NCBI RefSeq assembly: GCF_001113365.1
Contig: NZ_CKYA01000001.1
Location: 7,501-71,500, forward strand
Direction of reading: 5' to 3'
Origin: Streptococcus pneumoniae
Lineage (GTDB): Bacteria; Bacillota; Bacilli; Lactobacillales; Streptococcaceae
DNA: 64,000 nucleotides
The position numbers and the translations under genes were made by a program. This document shows, piece by piece, positions 9,007-16,564 of the stretch; the first letter of the stretch is position 1; each line of letters starts with the position of its first letter. The notes under the pieces are model-generated. The model saw nothing but the letters and a program-made list of their open reading frames with translations, searched no databases and had not been told where the DNA came from.

Positions 9007-9933
9007 ATGTCTGAAAAATTAGTAGAAATCAAAGATTTAGAAATTTCCTTCGGTGAAGGAAGTAAGAAGTTTGTCGCAGTTAAAAATGCTAACTTCTTTA
9101 TCAACAAGGGAGAAACGTTCTCGCTTGTAGGTGAGTCAGGAAGTGGGAAAACAACTATTGGTCGTGCTATTATCGGTCTTAATGATACAAGTAATGGTGA
9201 TATTATTTTTGAGGGTCAAAAGATTAATGGTAAGAAATCGCGTGAACAAGCTGCGGAATTGATTCGTCGTATCCAGATGATTTTCCAAGACCCTGCCGCA
9301 AGTTTGAATGAACGTGCGACTGTTGATTATATTATTTCTGAAGGTCTTTATAATCATCATCTGTTCAAAGATGAAGAAGAACGTAAAGAGAAAGTTAAAA
9401 ATATTATCCGTGAAGTAGGTCTTCTTGCTGAGCACTTGACTCGTTACCCTCATGAATTCTCAGGTGGTCAACGTCAACGTATCGGTATTGCCCGTGCCTT
9501 GGTCATGCAACCAGATTTTGTTATTGCGGATGAGCCCATTTCAGCCTTGGACGTTTCTGTGCGTGCCCAAGTCTTGAACTTGCTCAAAAAATTCCAAAAA
9601 GAACTTGGTTTGACCTATCTCTTCATCGCCCATGACTTGTCGGTTGTTCGTTTTATTTCAGATCGTATCGCAGTTATTTACAAGGGTGTTATTGTAGAGG
9701 TTGCAGAAACAGAAGAATTGTTTAACAATCCAATTCATCCATATACTCAAGCCTTGCTTTCAGCGGTACCAATCCCAGATCCAATCTTGGAACGCAAGAA
9801 GGTCTTGAAGGTTTATGACCCAAGTCGACACGACTATGAGACTGATAAGCCATCCATGGTTGAAATCCGTCCAGGTCACTATGTTTGGGCGAACCAAGCT
9901 GAATTGGCACGTTATCAACAAGGATTAAACTAA
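9007..9933 (+). CDS. amiF: oligopeptide ABC transporter ATPase AmiF
   Basis: 308 residues from the ATG at 9007, chosen because AGGAGGAAGGAA lies just upstream; an in-frame ATG at 8938 lies inside amiE without a ribosome site. Walker A GESGSGKTT, Q-loop IFQDPAASLNE, signature FSGGQRQR, Walker B FVIADEPISALD, switch IAHDLSVV, and a C-terminal oligo_HPY region (HPYTQALLSAVPIPDP). It partners AmiE. It is the last gene of the operon, closed by a strong terminator. Confidence 0.95.
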   Translation: MSEKLVEIKDLEISFGEGSKKFVAVKNANFFINKGETFSLVGESGSGKTTIGRAIIGLNDTSNGDIIFEGQKINGKKSREQAAELIRRIQMIFQDPAASLNERATVDYIISEGLYNHHLFKDEEERKEKVKNIIREVGLLAEHLTRYPHEFSGGQRQRIGIARALVMQPDFVIADEPISALDVSVRAQVLNLLKKFQKELGLTYLFIAHDLSVVRFISDRIAVIYKGVIVEVAETEELFNNPIHPYTQALLSAVPIPDPILERKKVLKVYDPSRHDYETDKPSMVEIRPGHYVWANQAELARYQQGLN

Positions 9934-9937
9934 TAAT

Positions 9938-9987
9938 GGTTTTATAATTTCCATGTCAACTTTTATGGAAATTATAAACCTTTTTTG
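9938..9987 (+). terminator. ami operon terminator
   Basis: GGTTTTATAATTTCCAT and ATGGAAATTATAAACC form a long stem around GTCAACTTTT, followed by TTTTTT. Confidence 0.92.
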
Positions 9988-10013
9988 TTGGACTGATTTG
10001 AAAGCAGTGAAAG

Positions 10014-10078
10014 AATTTTCGAAAAATTTTAAAATATTCTGAAATATTCTTGACAGCTAATCAAAAAGGTGGTAAGAT
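10014..10078 (+). promoter_or_regulatory. promoter of the TrpXYZ-type transporter with two CodY-like boxes
   Basis: TTGACA (10050-10055), a 17-base spacer and TAAGAT (10073-10078) form a near-consensus promoter. Just upstream, AATTTTCGAAAAATT (10014-10028, two mismatches to the CodY consensus) and AATATTCTGAAATAT (10033-10047, three mismatches) lie side by side. CodY control is inferred from the motifs. Confidence 0.65.
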
Positions 10079-10109
10079 AAGAAACATCAAAAAAGAAAGC
10101 AGAAAAGAA

Positions 10110-10169
10110 ATGAATAAAAGACAAGCTGTAACAATGAATCAAAACTTTTACTTTAGCTACTTTAGATAG
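10110..10169 (+). CDS. aromatic-rich leader peptide of a transcription attenuator
   Basis: A 19-codon frame, MNKRQAVTMNQNFYFSYFR, starts about 30 bases after the -10 box. Five of its last seven residues are aromatic (F, Y, F, Y, F) with no Trp, the composition of a leader peptide that stalls ribosomes when charged tRNA-Phe or tRNA-Tyr is short. The stop at 10167-10169 is immediately followed by the first arm of a chain of alternative hairpins (10171-10335) ending in a terminator before the transporter genes. The ribosome site is weak (AGAAAAGAA). An internal ATG at 10134 would give an 11-residue version with the same aromatic run. Not experimentally supported here. Confidence 0.7.
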   Translation: MNKRQAVTMNQNFYFSYFR

Positions 10170-10340
10170 TGTTTGTAGACATGCCACCATGGATGCAAAC
10201 AGTTCAAGCAATTTGTTTGTATCTATGTGGCTAAGATTTTTGATTGTGGTCCATATAGATGAATATCTAAATGGACTAGCTAAGTTGTAACTTGTTAGAT
10301 TATTTCAAGCATCCGTTTAGATAGTATCTAGGCGGTTTTT
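10170..10340 (+). promoter_or_regulatory. domino-type attenuator: seven alternately pairing RNA segments ending in a terminator
   Basis: Segments: A 10171-10182, B 10189-10201, C 10214-10230, D 10249-10260, E 10265-10276, F 10313-10323, G 10325-10335. Alternative pairings are A:B, C:D, E:F, or B:C, D:E, F:G. F:G (CCGTTTAGA with TCTAGGCGG plus TTTTTTG) is an intrinsic terminator; E:F (ATCTAAATGG with CCGTTTAGAT) is the antiterminator. C:D is ATCTATGTGG with CCATATAGAT. A ribosome paused at the leader stop would cover A and favour termination. A ribosome stalled earlier on Phe/Tyr codons would leave A free and favour readthrough. The pairings are read directly from sequence; the regulatory logic is inference. 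Confidence 0.75.
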
Positions 10341-10371
10341 TGTTTTATCTTTTCTGAGAAGGAGTTTCATT

Positions 10372-11349
10372 ATGAAAGTTGTTCGAAAATTGCTAGCACC
10401 CCTCTTGGTAGTGGGGATCCTCTTGGCCTCTCTGATCAGTTTACATCAGTTGAAGGCAGATAAGAAAAAAGATGTGTTTCGTATCGGTATTTCGCAGTTT
10501 ATTACTCATCAATCTTTGGACGCTACTAGAGAAGGATTTGTGGATGAATTGGCCAAGCAAGGCTATATTGAAGGAAAAAGTATCGAGATTGATTTGCAAA
10601 ATGCACAGGGAGAACAACGAAATCTAAAAACTATTTCCCAGCAACTAGCAGAATCTAGTGATGTCGTTCTAGCCATCGCAACGCCTTCTGCTCAGAGCTT
10701 GGCTAATACAACACAAACGACACCTGTTATCTTTTCAGCGGTAACAGATCCTGTCAGTGCTAAGTTGGTTGAGTCAAGAGAACATCCTGGGGGCAATGTA
10801 ACTGGGACAAGCGACCAGTCATCAGATGCCATTTCAACCCAAATCAATTTGATAAAGAAAGTGTTGCCAAAGGCTAAAACGATTGGAATTCTCTATACTC
10901 AGAGCGAGCCAAATTCGGTTGTCCAAAAAGATGAAGCTAAGCGACTACTAGAAGAAAAAGGATTTACCGTTGTTGAAAAAACAATCTTGGACAGTAATAA
11001 CGTCAAGGCGGCAGCAGAGAGCTTGATGACAGAGGTGGATATGGTTTTTGTACCAACGGACAATATCATTTCGTCAACCATGGAAACAGTCAAGCAGGTT
11101 TCTATTAAACACAAGGTTCCAGTATTTGGTGGTTCAACAGAAATGATTGCGGTTGGTGGCTTGTATAATTACGGAACTAATTATGAAGAATTGGGACGTC
11201 AGACAGCACGGATGCTGGTTCGTGTTTTAAAAGGTGAGAAGCCAGAAAATATAGCAGTTGAGTTGCCTGAAAAACTGGAATTGCATACCAATCAAGAAAT
11301 GGCAGATGCATTGGGAATTGATATTAGTAAGTTAGAAGGCAAGGAATAA
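10372..11349 (+). CDS. ABC transporter substrate-binding protein, TrpX-type
   Basis: 325 residues of the ABC_sub_bind family (PF04392-like): FRIGISQFITHQSLDATREGF at the mature N-terminus, then LAIATPSAQSLANTT, PVIFSAVTDPVSAKLV, NVTGTSDQ and PVFGGSTEMIAVGG. Family members have been linked to tryptophan or other aromatic uptake. The N-terminal hydrophobic segment (residues ~8-26) has no Cys lipobox, so the protein is either secreted or membrane-anchored by its signal. It is first of three genes (12-base gaps) preceded by an attenuator whose leader peptide encodes Phe and Tyr codons, suggesting that the substrate or signal is aromatic but not necessarily Trp. Confidence 0.8.
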   Translation: MKVVRKLLAPLLVVGILLASLISLHQLKADKKKDVFRIGISQFITHQSLDATREGFVDELAKQGYIEGKSIEIDLQNAQGEQRNLKTISQQLAESSDVVLAIATPSAQSLANTTQTTPVIFSAVTDPVSAKLVESREHPGGNVTGTSDQSSDAISTQINLIKKVLPKAKTIGILYTQSEPNSVVQKDEAKRLLEEKGFTVVEKTILDSNNVKAAAESLMTEVDMVFVPTDNIISSTMETVKQVSIKHKVPVFGGSTEMIAVGGLYNYGTNYEELGRQTARMLVRVLKGEKPENIAVELPEKLELHTNQEMADALGIDISKLEGKE

Positions 11350-11360
11350 GGAGGTTTAAG

Positions 11361-12254
11361 ATGAGTTTTGTATTATCTGGTTTATCAGAAGGTTTGTTAT
11401 GGTCGATTATGGCTATTGGGGTCTACTTGACTTTCCGTATTTTGGATATTGCGGATATGACTGCTGAAGGAGCTTTTCCTCTGGGGGCGGCTGTCGTCGT
11501 ATCACAGATACAGGCAGGGACAAATCCTTGGATTGCGACCTTACTTGCTTTGCTGGCAGGTATGGTAGCAGGTCTAGTATCAGGAATGCTCCACACCAAG
11601 ATGAAAATTCCAGCTCTCTTGACAGGGATTGTGACCTTGACAGGGCTTTATTCAATCAATATTAAAATCATGGGAAGTGTGCCCAATCTTTCCTTGGGAG
11701 ATTCTTCGACTGTCTTTAAACAGTTGGCTAGCTTGGGGCTGTCAACTGAAGAAGCTGTTTTCTCACTCAGTTTAGCTTGTCTCTTACTTGTTTGTTTGGT
11801 CTTGACTCTTTTGATGAAAACAGAGATTGGCCTTGTTTTGCGTTCGACTGGGGATAATATTCCGATGAGTGAGGCCAATGGGGTCAATGTAGACACCATG
11901 AAGATTGTTGGTTACATGATTTCAAACGGCTTGATTGCCCTATGTGGTTCCTTGTTTGCCCAAAATGATGGATTTTCAGATGTGACTTCTGGGACAGGAA
12001 CCATTGTTGTTGGTTTGAGTGCAGTCATTATTGCGGAAGTATTGATACACGACTTGACCATTGGAGGTCGCCTGTTATCTATCGGAATTGGTGCTATTGT
12101 TTATCGTTTGATTATTTTAAATATCTATGAAATTCCAAATTTAGATCAAAATCTGGTACGTCTCTTTAATGCAATCTTGCTCGCTTTAGTTTTATTTGCA
12201 CCAGAATTGCAAAAGAGATTAAAGATTCGTGGTCTGAAATTGAGAAATGAGTAG
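11361..12254 (+). CDS. ABC transporter permease, TrpY-type (branched-chain permease fold)
   Basis: 297 residues, about eight membrane helices, of the BPD_transp_2 family used by branched-chain amino acid and TrpXYZ-type importers. The conserved entrance region TFRILDIADMTAEGAFPLGA and the coupling-loop region TEIGLVLRSTGDNIPMSEANGVNVDTMK are seen. It forms the membrane channel for the binding protein encoded immediately upstream (12 bases) and the ATPase downstream (12 bases). Confidence 0.85.
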   Translation: MSFVLSGLSEGLLWSIMAIGVYLTFRILDIADMTAEGAFPLGAAVVVSQIQAGTNPWIATLLALLAGMVAGLVSGMLHTKMKIPALLTGIVTLTGLYSINIKIMGSVPNLSLGDSSTVFKQLASLGLSTEEAVFSLSLACLLLVCLVLTLLMKTEIGLVLRSTGDNIPMSEANGVNVDTMKIVGYMISNGLIALCGSLFAQNDGFSDVTSGTGTIVVGLSAVIIAEVLIHDLTIGGRLLSIGIGAIVYRLIILNIYEIPNLDQNLVRLFNAILLALVLFAPELQKRLKIRGLKLRNE

Positions 12255-12266
12255 GAGGAGAAAGTT

Positions 12267-13070
12267 ATGGCAAGTTTGTTAACAATTGAAAATATTCACA
12301 AAACATTTGAAGCAGGGACGGTCAATGAGAACCATGTCCTCAAAGGATTAGATTTAGAGGTTGAAGAGGGAGATTTTATCTCTGTGATTGGTGGAAATGG
12401 AGCAGGGAAATCCACTTTGATGAATATCTTGGCTGGCAATCTATCGGTGGACGAAGGGGACCTTTTATTGGCAGGCAAATCCATTAAAAATCTGAGTGTA
12501 AGAAAGAGAGCCAAGGATATCGCCCGTGTTTTTCAAGATCCTAAGATGGGAACAGCTTCTCGTTTGACGATTGAGGAGAATATGGCTATTGCCTTGAGAC
12601 GCGGGCAGAAGAGAGGGCTTGGTTGGGGCGTGAAGGAGAAGGATAGAATCCAGTTCCAAGAGGCCTTGAAGGAGTTGAATATTGGTCTTGAAAACCGCTT
12701 GAAAGTGGATACTCAATACCTCTCAGGAGGACAAAGACAGGCCTTGACCCTAGTCATGGCAGCTCTAGTGAAACCCAAACTTTTGCTTTTGGATGAACAT
12801 ACTGCGGCACTTGACCCGAAAACTAGTCAAATGGTGATGGATTTGACGCAAAAGATTGTGGAACACCATCAGTTGACGACTTTGATGATTACCCACGATA
12901 TGAACCATGCGATTGAGTACGGAAATCGTCTCATTATGCTCTATCAAGGTAAGATAGTGGTGGATGTCAAGGGAGAAGAGAAAAAGCATCTGACGGTTGA
13001 AGATCTCATGCATCTCTTCCAGAAAAATAGTGGTCAAAGTCTAGTTAGTGATGAATTGGTTTTGGGATAA
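12267..13070 (+). CDS. ABC transporter ATPase, TrpZ-type
   Basis: 267 residues. Walker A GGNGAGKST near residue 42, Q-loop VFQDPKMGTAS, signature LSGGQRQA, Walker B LLLLDEHTAALD and the switch ITHDMNHA. It is the energising subunit of the three-gene importer. It starts after AGTAGGAGGAG, 12 bases beyond the permease stop, and ends at a terminator. Confidence 0.88.
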   Translation: MASLLTIENIHKTFEAGTVNENHVLKGLDLEVEEGDFISVIGGNGAGKSTLMNILAGNLSVDEGDLLLAGKSIKNLSVRKRAKDIARVFQDPKMGTASRLTIEENMAIALRRGQKRGLGWGVKEKDRIQFQEALKELNIGLENRLKVDTQYLSGGQRQALTLVMAALVKPKLLLLDEHTAALDPKTSQMVMDLTQKIVEHHQLTTLMITHDMNHAIEYGNRLIMLYQGKIVVDVKGEEKKHLTVEDLMHLFQKNSGQSLVSDELVLG

Positions 13071-13077
13071 AGAAAAA

Positions 13078-13104
13078 GGCTGAGATCCAGTGTCTCAGTC
13101 TTTT
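13078..13104 (+). terminator. terminator of the TrpXYZ-type operon
   Basis: GGCTGAGA / TCTCAGTC stem around TCCAGTG, followed by TTTT. Confidence 0.8.
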
Positions 13105-13139
13105 ATTAGTACAAATGGATAGGTAGAAATATGAAATTG

Positions 13140-13253
13140 ATACTCTTCTAAAATCTCTTTAAACCACGTCAGCTTTATCTGCAAGCTCAAAGCGGTGCTT
13201 TGAGCAACCTACGGCTAGCTTCCTAGTTTGCTCTTTGATTTTCATTGAGTATA
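13140..13253 (+). repeat. BOX element (boxA-boxC form)
   Basis: It starts ATACTCTTCTAAAATCTC and ends TTTGATTTTCATTGAGTATA, matching the ends of streptococcal BOX elements. The middle is short, with no boxB copy. It lies directly after the transporter terminator. Confidence 0.88.
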
Positions 13254-13264
13254 AACTCAGTAAG

Positions 13265-13298
13265 GAGCCCTCTTTCGCAGAAAAGCAGGGTTCTTTTT
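13265..13298 (+). terminator. second terminator-like hairpin before the UPF0154 gene
   Basis: GAGCCCT / AGGGTTC stem with inner CTTTC / GAAAAG-type pairing, followed by TTTTT. Confidence 0.6.
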
Positions 13299-13327
13299 GC
13301 TGTCTATTCCATCTCTGAAAGCGTAAA

Positions 13328-13362
13328 ACAAACTAGTCAGGGTGGCTAGTTTGTGGTATAAT
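13328..13362 (+). promoter_or_regulatory. extended -10 promoter overlapped by a 9-base inverted repeat
   Basis: TGGTATAAT (extended -10, TATAAT at 13357-13362). ACAAACTAG (13328-13336) and CTAGTTTGT (13346-13354) form a perfect inverted repeat across the -35 region. Confidence 0.55.
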
Positions 13363-13392
13363 GAAAGAGACTCAAAAAGAAACAGGAGAAAT

Positions 13393-13644
13393 ATGATGGA
13401 TTTACTATTAGCAATTGTATTGATTGTGCTAGCTTTTCTAGGAGGAGCTCTTGGAGGAATGTACTTGGTTCGTAAGCAAATCGAAAAAGAATTTGCTGAC
13501 AACCCACGTTTGAATGCTGAAGCAGTTCGTACTCTTTTGAGTGCAAATGGTCAAAAACCAAGCGAAGCTAAGGTACAACAAGTTTACCACCAAATCATCC
13601 GCCAACAAAAGGCAGCCCTTGCTAACAATAAAAAGAAAAAATAA
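13393..13644 (+). CDS. UPF0154 family membrane-anchored protein (YneF-like)
   Basis: 83 residues from the ATG at 13393, chosen for AACAGGAGAAAT just upstream; the frame extends back to 13342 without a ribosome site. A single N-terminal helix ([23 protein letters not shown]) is followed by a charged cytoplasmic tail ([22 protein letters not shown], Lys-rich end), the hallmark of UPF0154/YneF. Function unknown. It precedes murI across a weak hairpin. Confidence 0.85.
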
Positions 13645-13652
13645 ATAAGGAA

Positions 13653-13680
13653 AAGTCTGGGATGAAAGTTCCAGACTTCT
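13653..13680 (+). terminator. weak hairpin after the UPF0154 gene
   Basis: AAGTCTGG / CCAGACTT stem around GATGAAAGTT with only a poor T tract (CTC follows). It may be an incomplete terminator. Confidence 0.45.
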
Positions 13681-13846
13681 CACTATGTTGGCTATGGTTT
13701 AGGGATGAGACTTTTTCCTTGCATTCTATTGATATTTGATTATGATTAAGAGAGATAGTTGTTGATGAGGCTGTCATTATTCAGTTCATAAGGAACGGTA
13801 ATCATAATGAACTATCAATCAGAAAAAAGACTAGAAAGAAGACTGT

Positions 13847-14641
13847 ATGGATAATCGACCAATTGGTTTTTTGGATTCGGGTGTTGGGGGCTTGACGGTT
13901 GTGCGGGAGCTCATGCGCCAGCTTCCCCATGAAGAAATCGTCTATATTGGAGATTCGGCGCGGGCGCCCTATGGTCCCCGTCCTGCTGAGCAAATTCGTG
14001 AATATACTTGGCAGCTGGTCAACTTTCTCTTGACCAAGGATGTCAAGATGATTGTCATTGCTTGTAACACTGCGACTGCGGTCGTCTGGGAAGAAATCAA
14101 GGCTCAACTAGACATTCCTGTCTTGGGTGTGATTTTGCCAGGAGCTTCGGCAGCTATCAAGTCCAGTCAAGGTGGGAGAATCGGGGTCATTGGAACCCCT
14201 ATGACGGTACAATCAGACATTTACCGTCAGAAAATCCATGATCTGGATCCGGACTTACAGGTGGAGAGTTTGGCCTGTCCCAAGTTTGCTCCCTTGGTCG
14301 AGTCTGGTGCTCTGTCAACCAGTGTCACCAAGAAAGTGGTCTATGAAACCCTGCGCCCCTTGGTTGGAAAGGTGGATAGCCTGATTTTGGGTTGTACTCA
14401 TTATCCACTTCTCAGACCTATTATTCAAAATGTCATGGGACCAAAGGTTCAGCTCATCGATAGTGGGGCAGAGTGCGTACGGGACATTTCAGTCTTACTT
14501 AATTATTTTGAAATCAATCGTGGTCGCGATGCTGGACCACTTAATCACCGTTTTTACACAACAGCCAGCAGCCAAAGTTTTGCACAAATTGGTGAAGAAT
14601 GGCTGGAAAAAGAGATTCATGTGGAGCATGTAGAATTATGA
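13847..14641 (+). CDS. murI: glutamate racemase
   Basis: 264 residues. It interconverts L- and D-glutamate for peptidoglycan. Family motifs: GFLDSGVGGLTVVREL (residues ~6-21), IGDSARAPYG, the first catalytic Cys in ACNTATAV (~74) and the second in LGCTHYPLL (~184). Usual length. It heads a chain of overlapping genes: its TGA overlaps the rdgB ATG (ATGA), so translation is probably coupled. No ribosome site stronger than GAAAGAAG was found before the ATG. Confidence 0.96.
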   Translation: MDNRPIGFLDSGVGGLTVVRELMRQLPHEEIVYIGDSARAPYGPRPAEQIREYTWQLVNFLLTKDVKMIVIACNTATAVVWEEIKAQLDIPVLGVILPGASAAIKSSQGGRIGVIGTPMTVQSDIYRQKIHDLDPDLQVESLACPKFAPLVESGALSTSVTKKVVYETLRPLVGKVDSLILGCTHYPLLRPIIQNVMGPKVQLIDSGAECVRDISVLLNYFEINRGRDAGPLNHRFYTTASSQSFAQIGEEWLEKEIHVEHVEL

Positions 14642-15609
14642 CAAATAAAATTTATGAATATAAGGATGAACAGGACTGGTATGTCGGGTCCTATGGTATT
14701 TTTGGTGGGGTCCGGACGTTGACGGATGATGACTTGGATTTTCCTCTATTGGAGTTTGCCCAAAGATTTCGAGATGAGGATCGAGGTTTTCCTGTTTCTG
14801 TGATTGTTTTACGCTATGGTTCTCTCTACCGTTTATTGTCTTTTGTGGTAGATATCCTCAACCAAGAAATGGGACGAAATGTGGAAGTCATCCAACGTCA
14901 GGGGGCTTTTCTCTTGGTTGAAAATGGGCAACTCCTGCATGTGGAATTGCCTAAAGAAGGGGTCAATGTGCATGATTTCTTTGAGACAAGCAAAGTTAGA
15001 GAAACCTTATTGATTGCGACTCGTAACGAGGGCAAGACCAAGGAATTCCGAGCTATCTTTGATAAGTTAGGCTACGATGTGGAAAATCTTAATGACTATC
15101 CTGACTTGCCTGAAGTAGCTGAAACAGGCATGACCTTTGAAGAAAATGCCCGTCTCAAGGCAGAAACTATTTCTCAATTAACGGGTAAGATGGTTTTGGC
15201 AGATGACTCAGGTCTCAAGGTCGATGTCCTTGGTGGCTTGCCAGGTGTCTGGTCAGCCCGTTTTGCAGGTGTCGGAGCAACTGACCGTGAAAACAACGCC
15301 AAACTCTTGCACGAATTGGCCATGGTCTTTGAACTCAAGGATCGTTCTGCTCAATTCCATACAACCCTAGTCGTAGCCAGTCCAAACAAGGAAAGTTTGG
15401 TTGTTGAAGCAGACTGGCCAGGCTACATTAACTTTGAACCTAAGGGGGAAAATGGCTTTGGTTACGATCCTCTCTTCCTTGTAGGAGAGACAGGCAAGTC
15501 CTCAGCTGAGTTAACCCTTGAAGAAAAAAATAGTCAATCTCACCGTGCCTTAGCTGTTAAGAAACTTTTGGAGGTATTTCCATCATGGCAAAGCAAACCA
15601 TCATTGTAA
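14638..15609 (+). CDS. rdgB: XTP/dITP diphosphatase with extra N-terminal domain
   Basis: 323 residues, starting at the ATG overlapping the murI stop. The first ~125 residues form a streptococcus-specific N-terminal extension of unknown role. The Ham1/RdgB domain follows with IATRNEGKTKEFRAIF, VLADDSGLKVDVLGGLPGVW, SARFAG and NGFGYDPLF, and hydrolyses non-canonical purine triphosphates such as XTP and dITP to monophosphates, keeping them out of DNA. The 3' end overlaps the following phosphodiesterase gene by 25 bases. Confidence 0.92.
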   Translation: MTNKIYEYKDEQDWYVGSYGIFGGVRTLTDDDLDFPLLEFAQRFRDEDRGFPVSVIVLRYGSLYRLLSFVVDILNQEMGRNVEVIQRQGAFLLVENGQLLHVELPKEGVNVHDFFETSKVRETLLIATRNEGKTKEFRAIFDKLGYDVENLNDYPDLPEVAETGMTFEENARLKAETISQLTGKMVLADDSGLKVDVLGGLPGVWSARFAGVGATDRENNAKLLHELAMVFELKDRSAQFHTTLVVASPNKESLVVEADWPGYINFEPKGENGFGYDPLFLVGETGKSSAELTLEEKNSQSHRALAVKKLLEVFPSWQSKPSL

Positions 15610-16106
15610 TGAGCGATTCTCATGGCGATAGCTTGATTGTGGAAGAAATCCGTGATCGCTATGTGGGCAAAGTTGATGCTGTTTTTCATAACGGCGATTC
15701 TGAACTGCGTCCAGATTCTCCCCTTTGGGAGGGCATCCGCGTTGTTAAAGGGAATATGGACTTCTATGCAGGCTACCCAGAACGTTTGGTGACTGAGCTT
15801 GGTTCGACCAAGATTATCCAAACTCATGGTCATTTGTTTGACATCAATTTCAACTTTCAAAAGTTGGACTACTGGGCTCAGGAAGAAGAGACCGATATCT
15901 GCCTCTATGGTCACTTGCATGTGCCAAGCGCTTGGATGGAAGGTAAGACCCTCTTTCTAAATCCAGGTTCCATCAGTCAACCACGTGGGACCATCAGAGA
16001 ATGTCTCTATGCTCGTGTGGAGATTGATGATAGTTATTTTAAAGTGGACTTTTTGACACGAGACCATGAAGTGTATCCGGGCTTGTCCAAGGAGTTTAGC
16101 CGATGA
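15585..16106 (+). CDS. metallophosphoesterase, YfcE/MJ0936 family
   Basis: 173 residues of the calcineurin-like superfamily. Metal-binding motifs in order: MSDSHGD (residues ~8-14), HNGDSE, VVKGNMD, QTHGHLFD and LYGHLHVPS. A small phosphodiesterase acting on phosphodiesters or nucleotides; the native substrate is not evident. The start lies inside rdgB and the stop overlaps the CBS gene start (ATGA), so the three are translated together. Confidence 0.88.
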   Translation: MAKQTIIVMSDSHGDSLIVEEIRDRYVGKVDAVFHNGDSELRPDSPLWEGIRVVKGNMDFYAGYPERLVTELGSTKIIQTHGHLFDINFNFQKLDYWAQEEETDICLYGHLHVPSAWMEGKTLFLNPGSISQPRGTIRECLYARVEIDDSYFKVDFLTRDHEVYPGLSKEFSR

Positions 16107-16564
16107 TTGCCAAGGAGTTTGAGACTTTCTTGTTGGGGCAGGAGGAAACTTTTTTGACCCCTGCTGAAAATCTAGCCGTGTTGATTGATACCCACAATGC
16201 GGATCATGCGACCCTCTTGCTCAGTCAGATGACCTATACCCGTGTTCCTGTTGTGACAGATGAAAAACAGTTTGTTGGGACGATTGGGCTCAGAGATATT
16301 ATGGCTTATCAGATGGAGCATGACTTGAGTCAAGAAATCATGGCAGATACGGATATCGTTCATATGACGAGAACGGACGTAGCGGTTGTTTCGCCTGATT
16401 TTACCATTACGGAGGTCTTGCACAAGCTGGTAGATGAGTCCTTCTTGCCGGTTGTGGATGCGTCAGGAATTTTCCAAGGGATTATTACGCGCAAGTCTAT
16501 CCTCAAGGCAGTCAATGCCCTCTTGCATGACTTTAGTAAGGAATATGAAATTCGATGCAAATGA
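16103..16564 (+). CDS. cbpB: CBS-domain protein, CbpB-like
   Basis: 153 residues consisting of two CBS domains (around residues 22-80 and 92-145: VPVVTDEKQFVGTIGLRDI and LPVVDASGIFQGIITRKSIL). Small CBS proteins of this type in Listeria and streptococci bind cyclic di-AMP and are called CbpB; assignment here is by architecture. It overlaps the phosphodiesterase upstream (ATGA) and the XerD-like gene downstream. Confidence 0.75.
   Translation: MIAKEFETFLLGQEETFLTPAENLAVLIDTHNADHATLLLSQMTYTRVPVVTDEKQFVGTIGLRDIMAYQMEHDLSQEIMADTDIVHMTRTDVAVVSPDFTITEVLHKLVDESFLPVVDASGIFQGIITRKSILKAVNALLHDFSKEYEIRCK

Noticed and set aside
15540..15920. 126-residue minus-strand frame across rdgB and the phosphodiesterase
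   Set aside because: Overlaps two genes with clear family motifs; no start signal.
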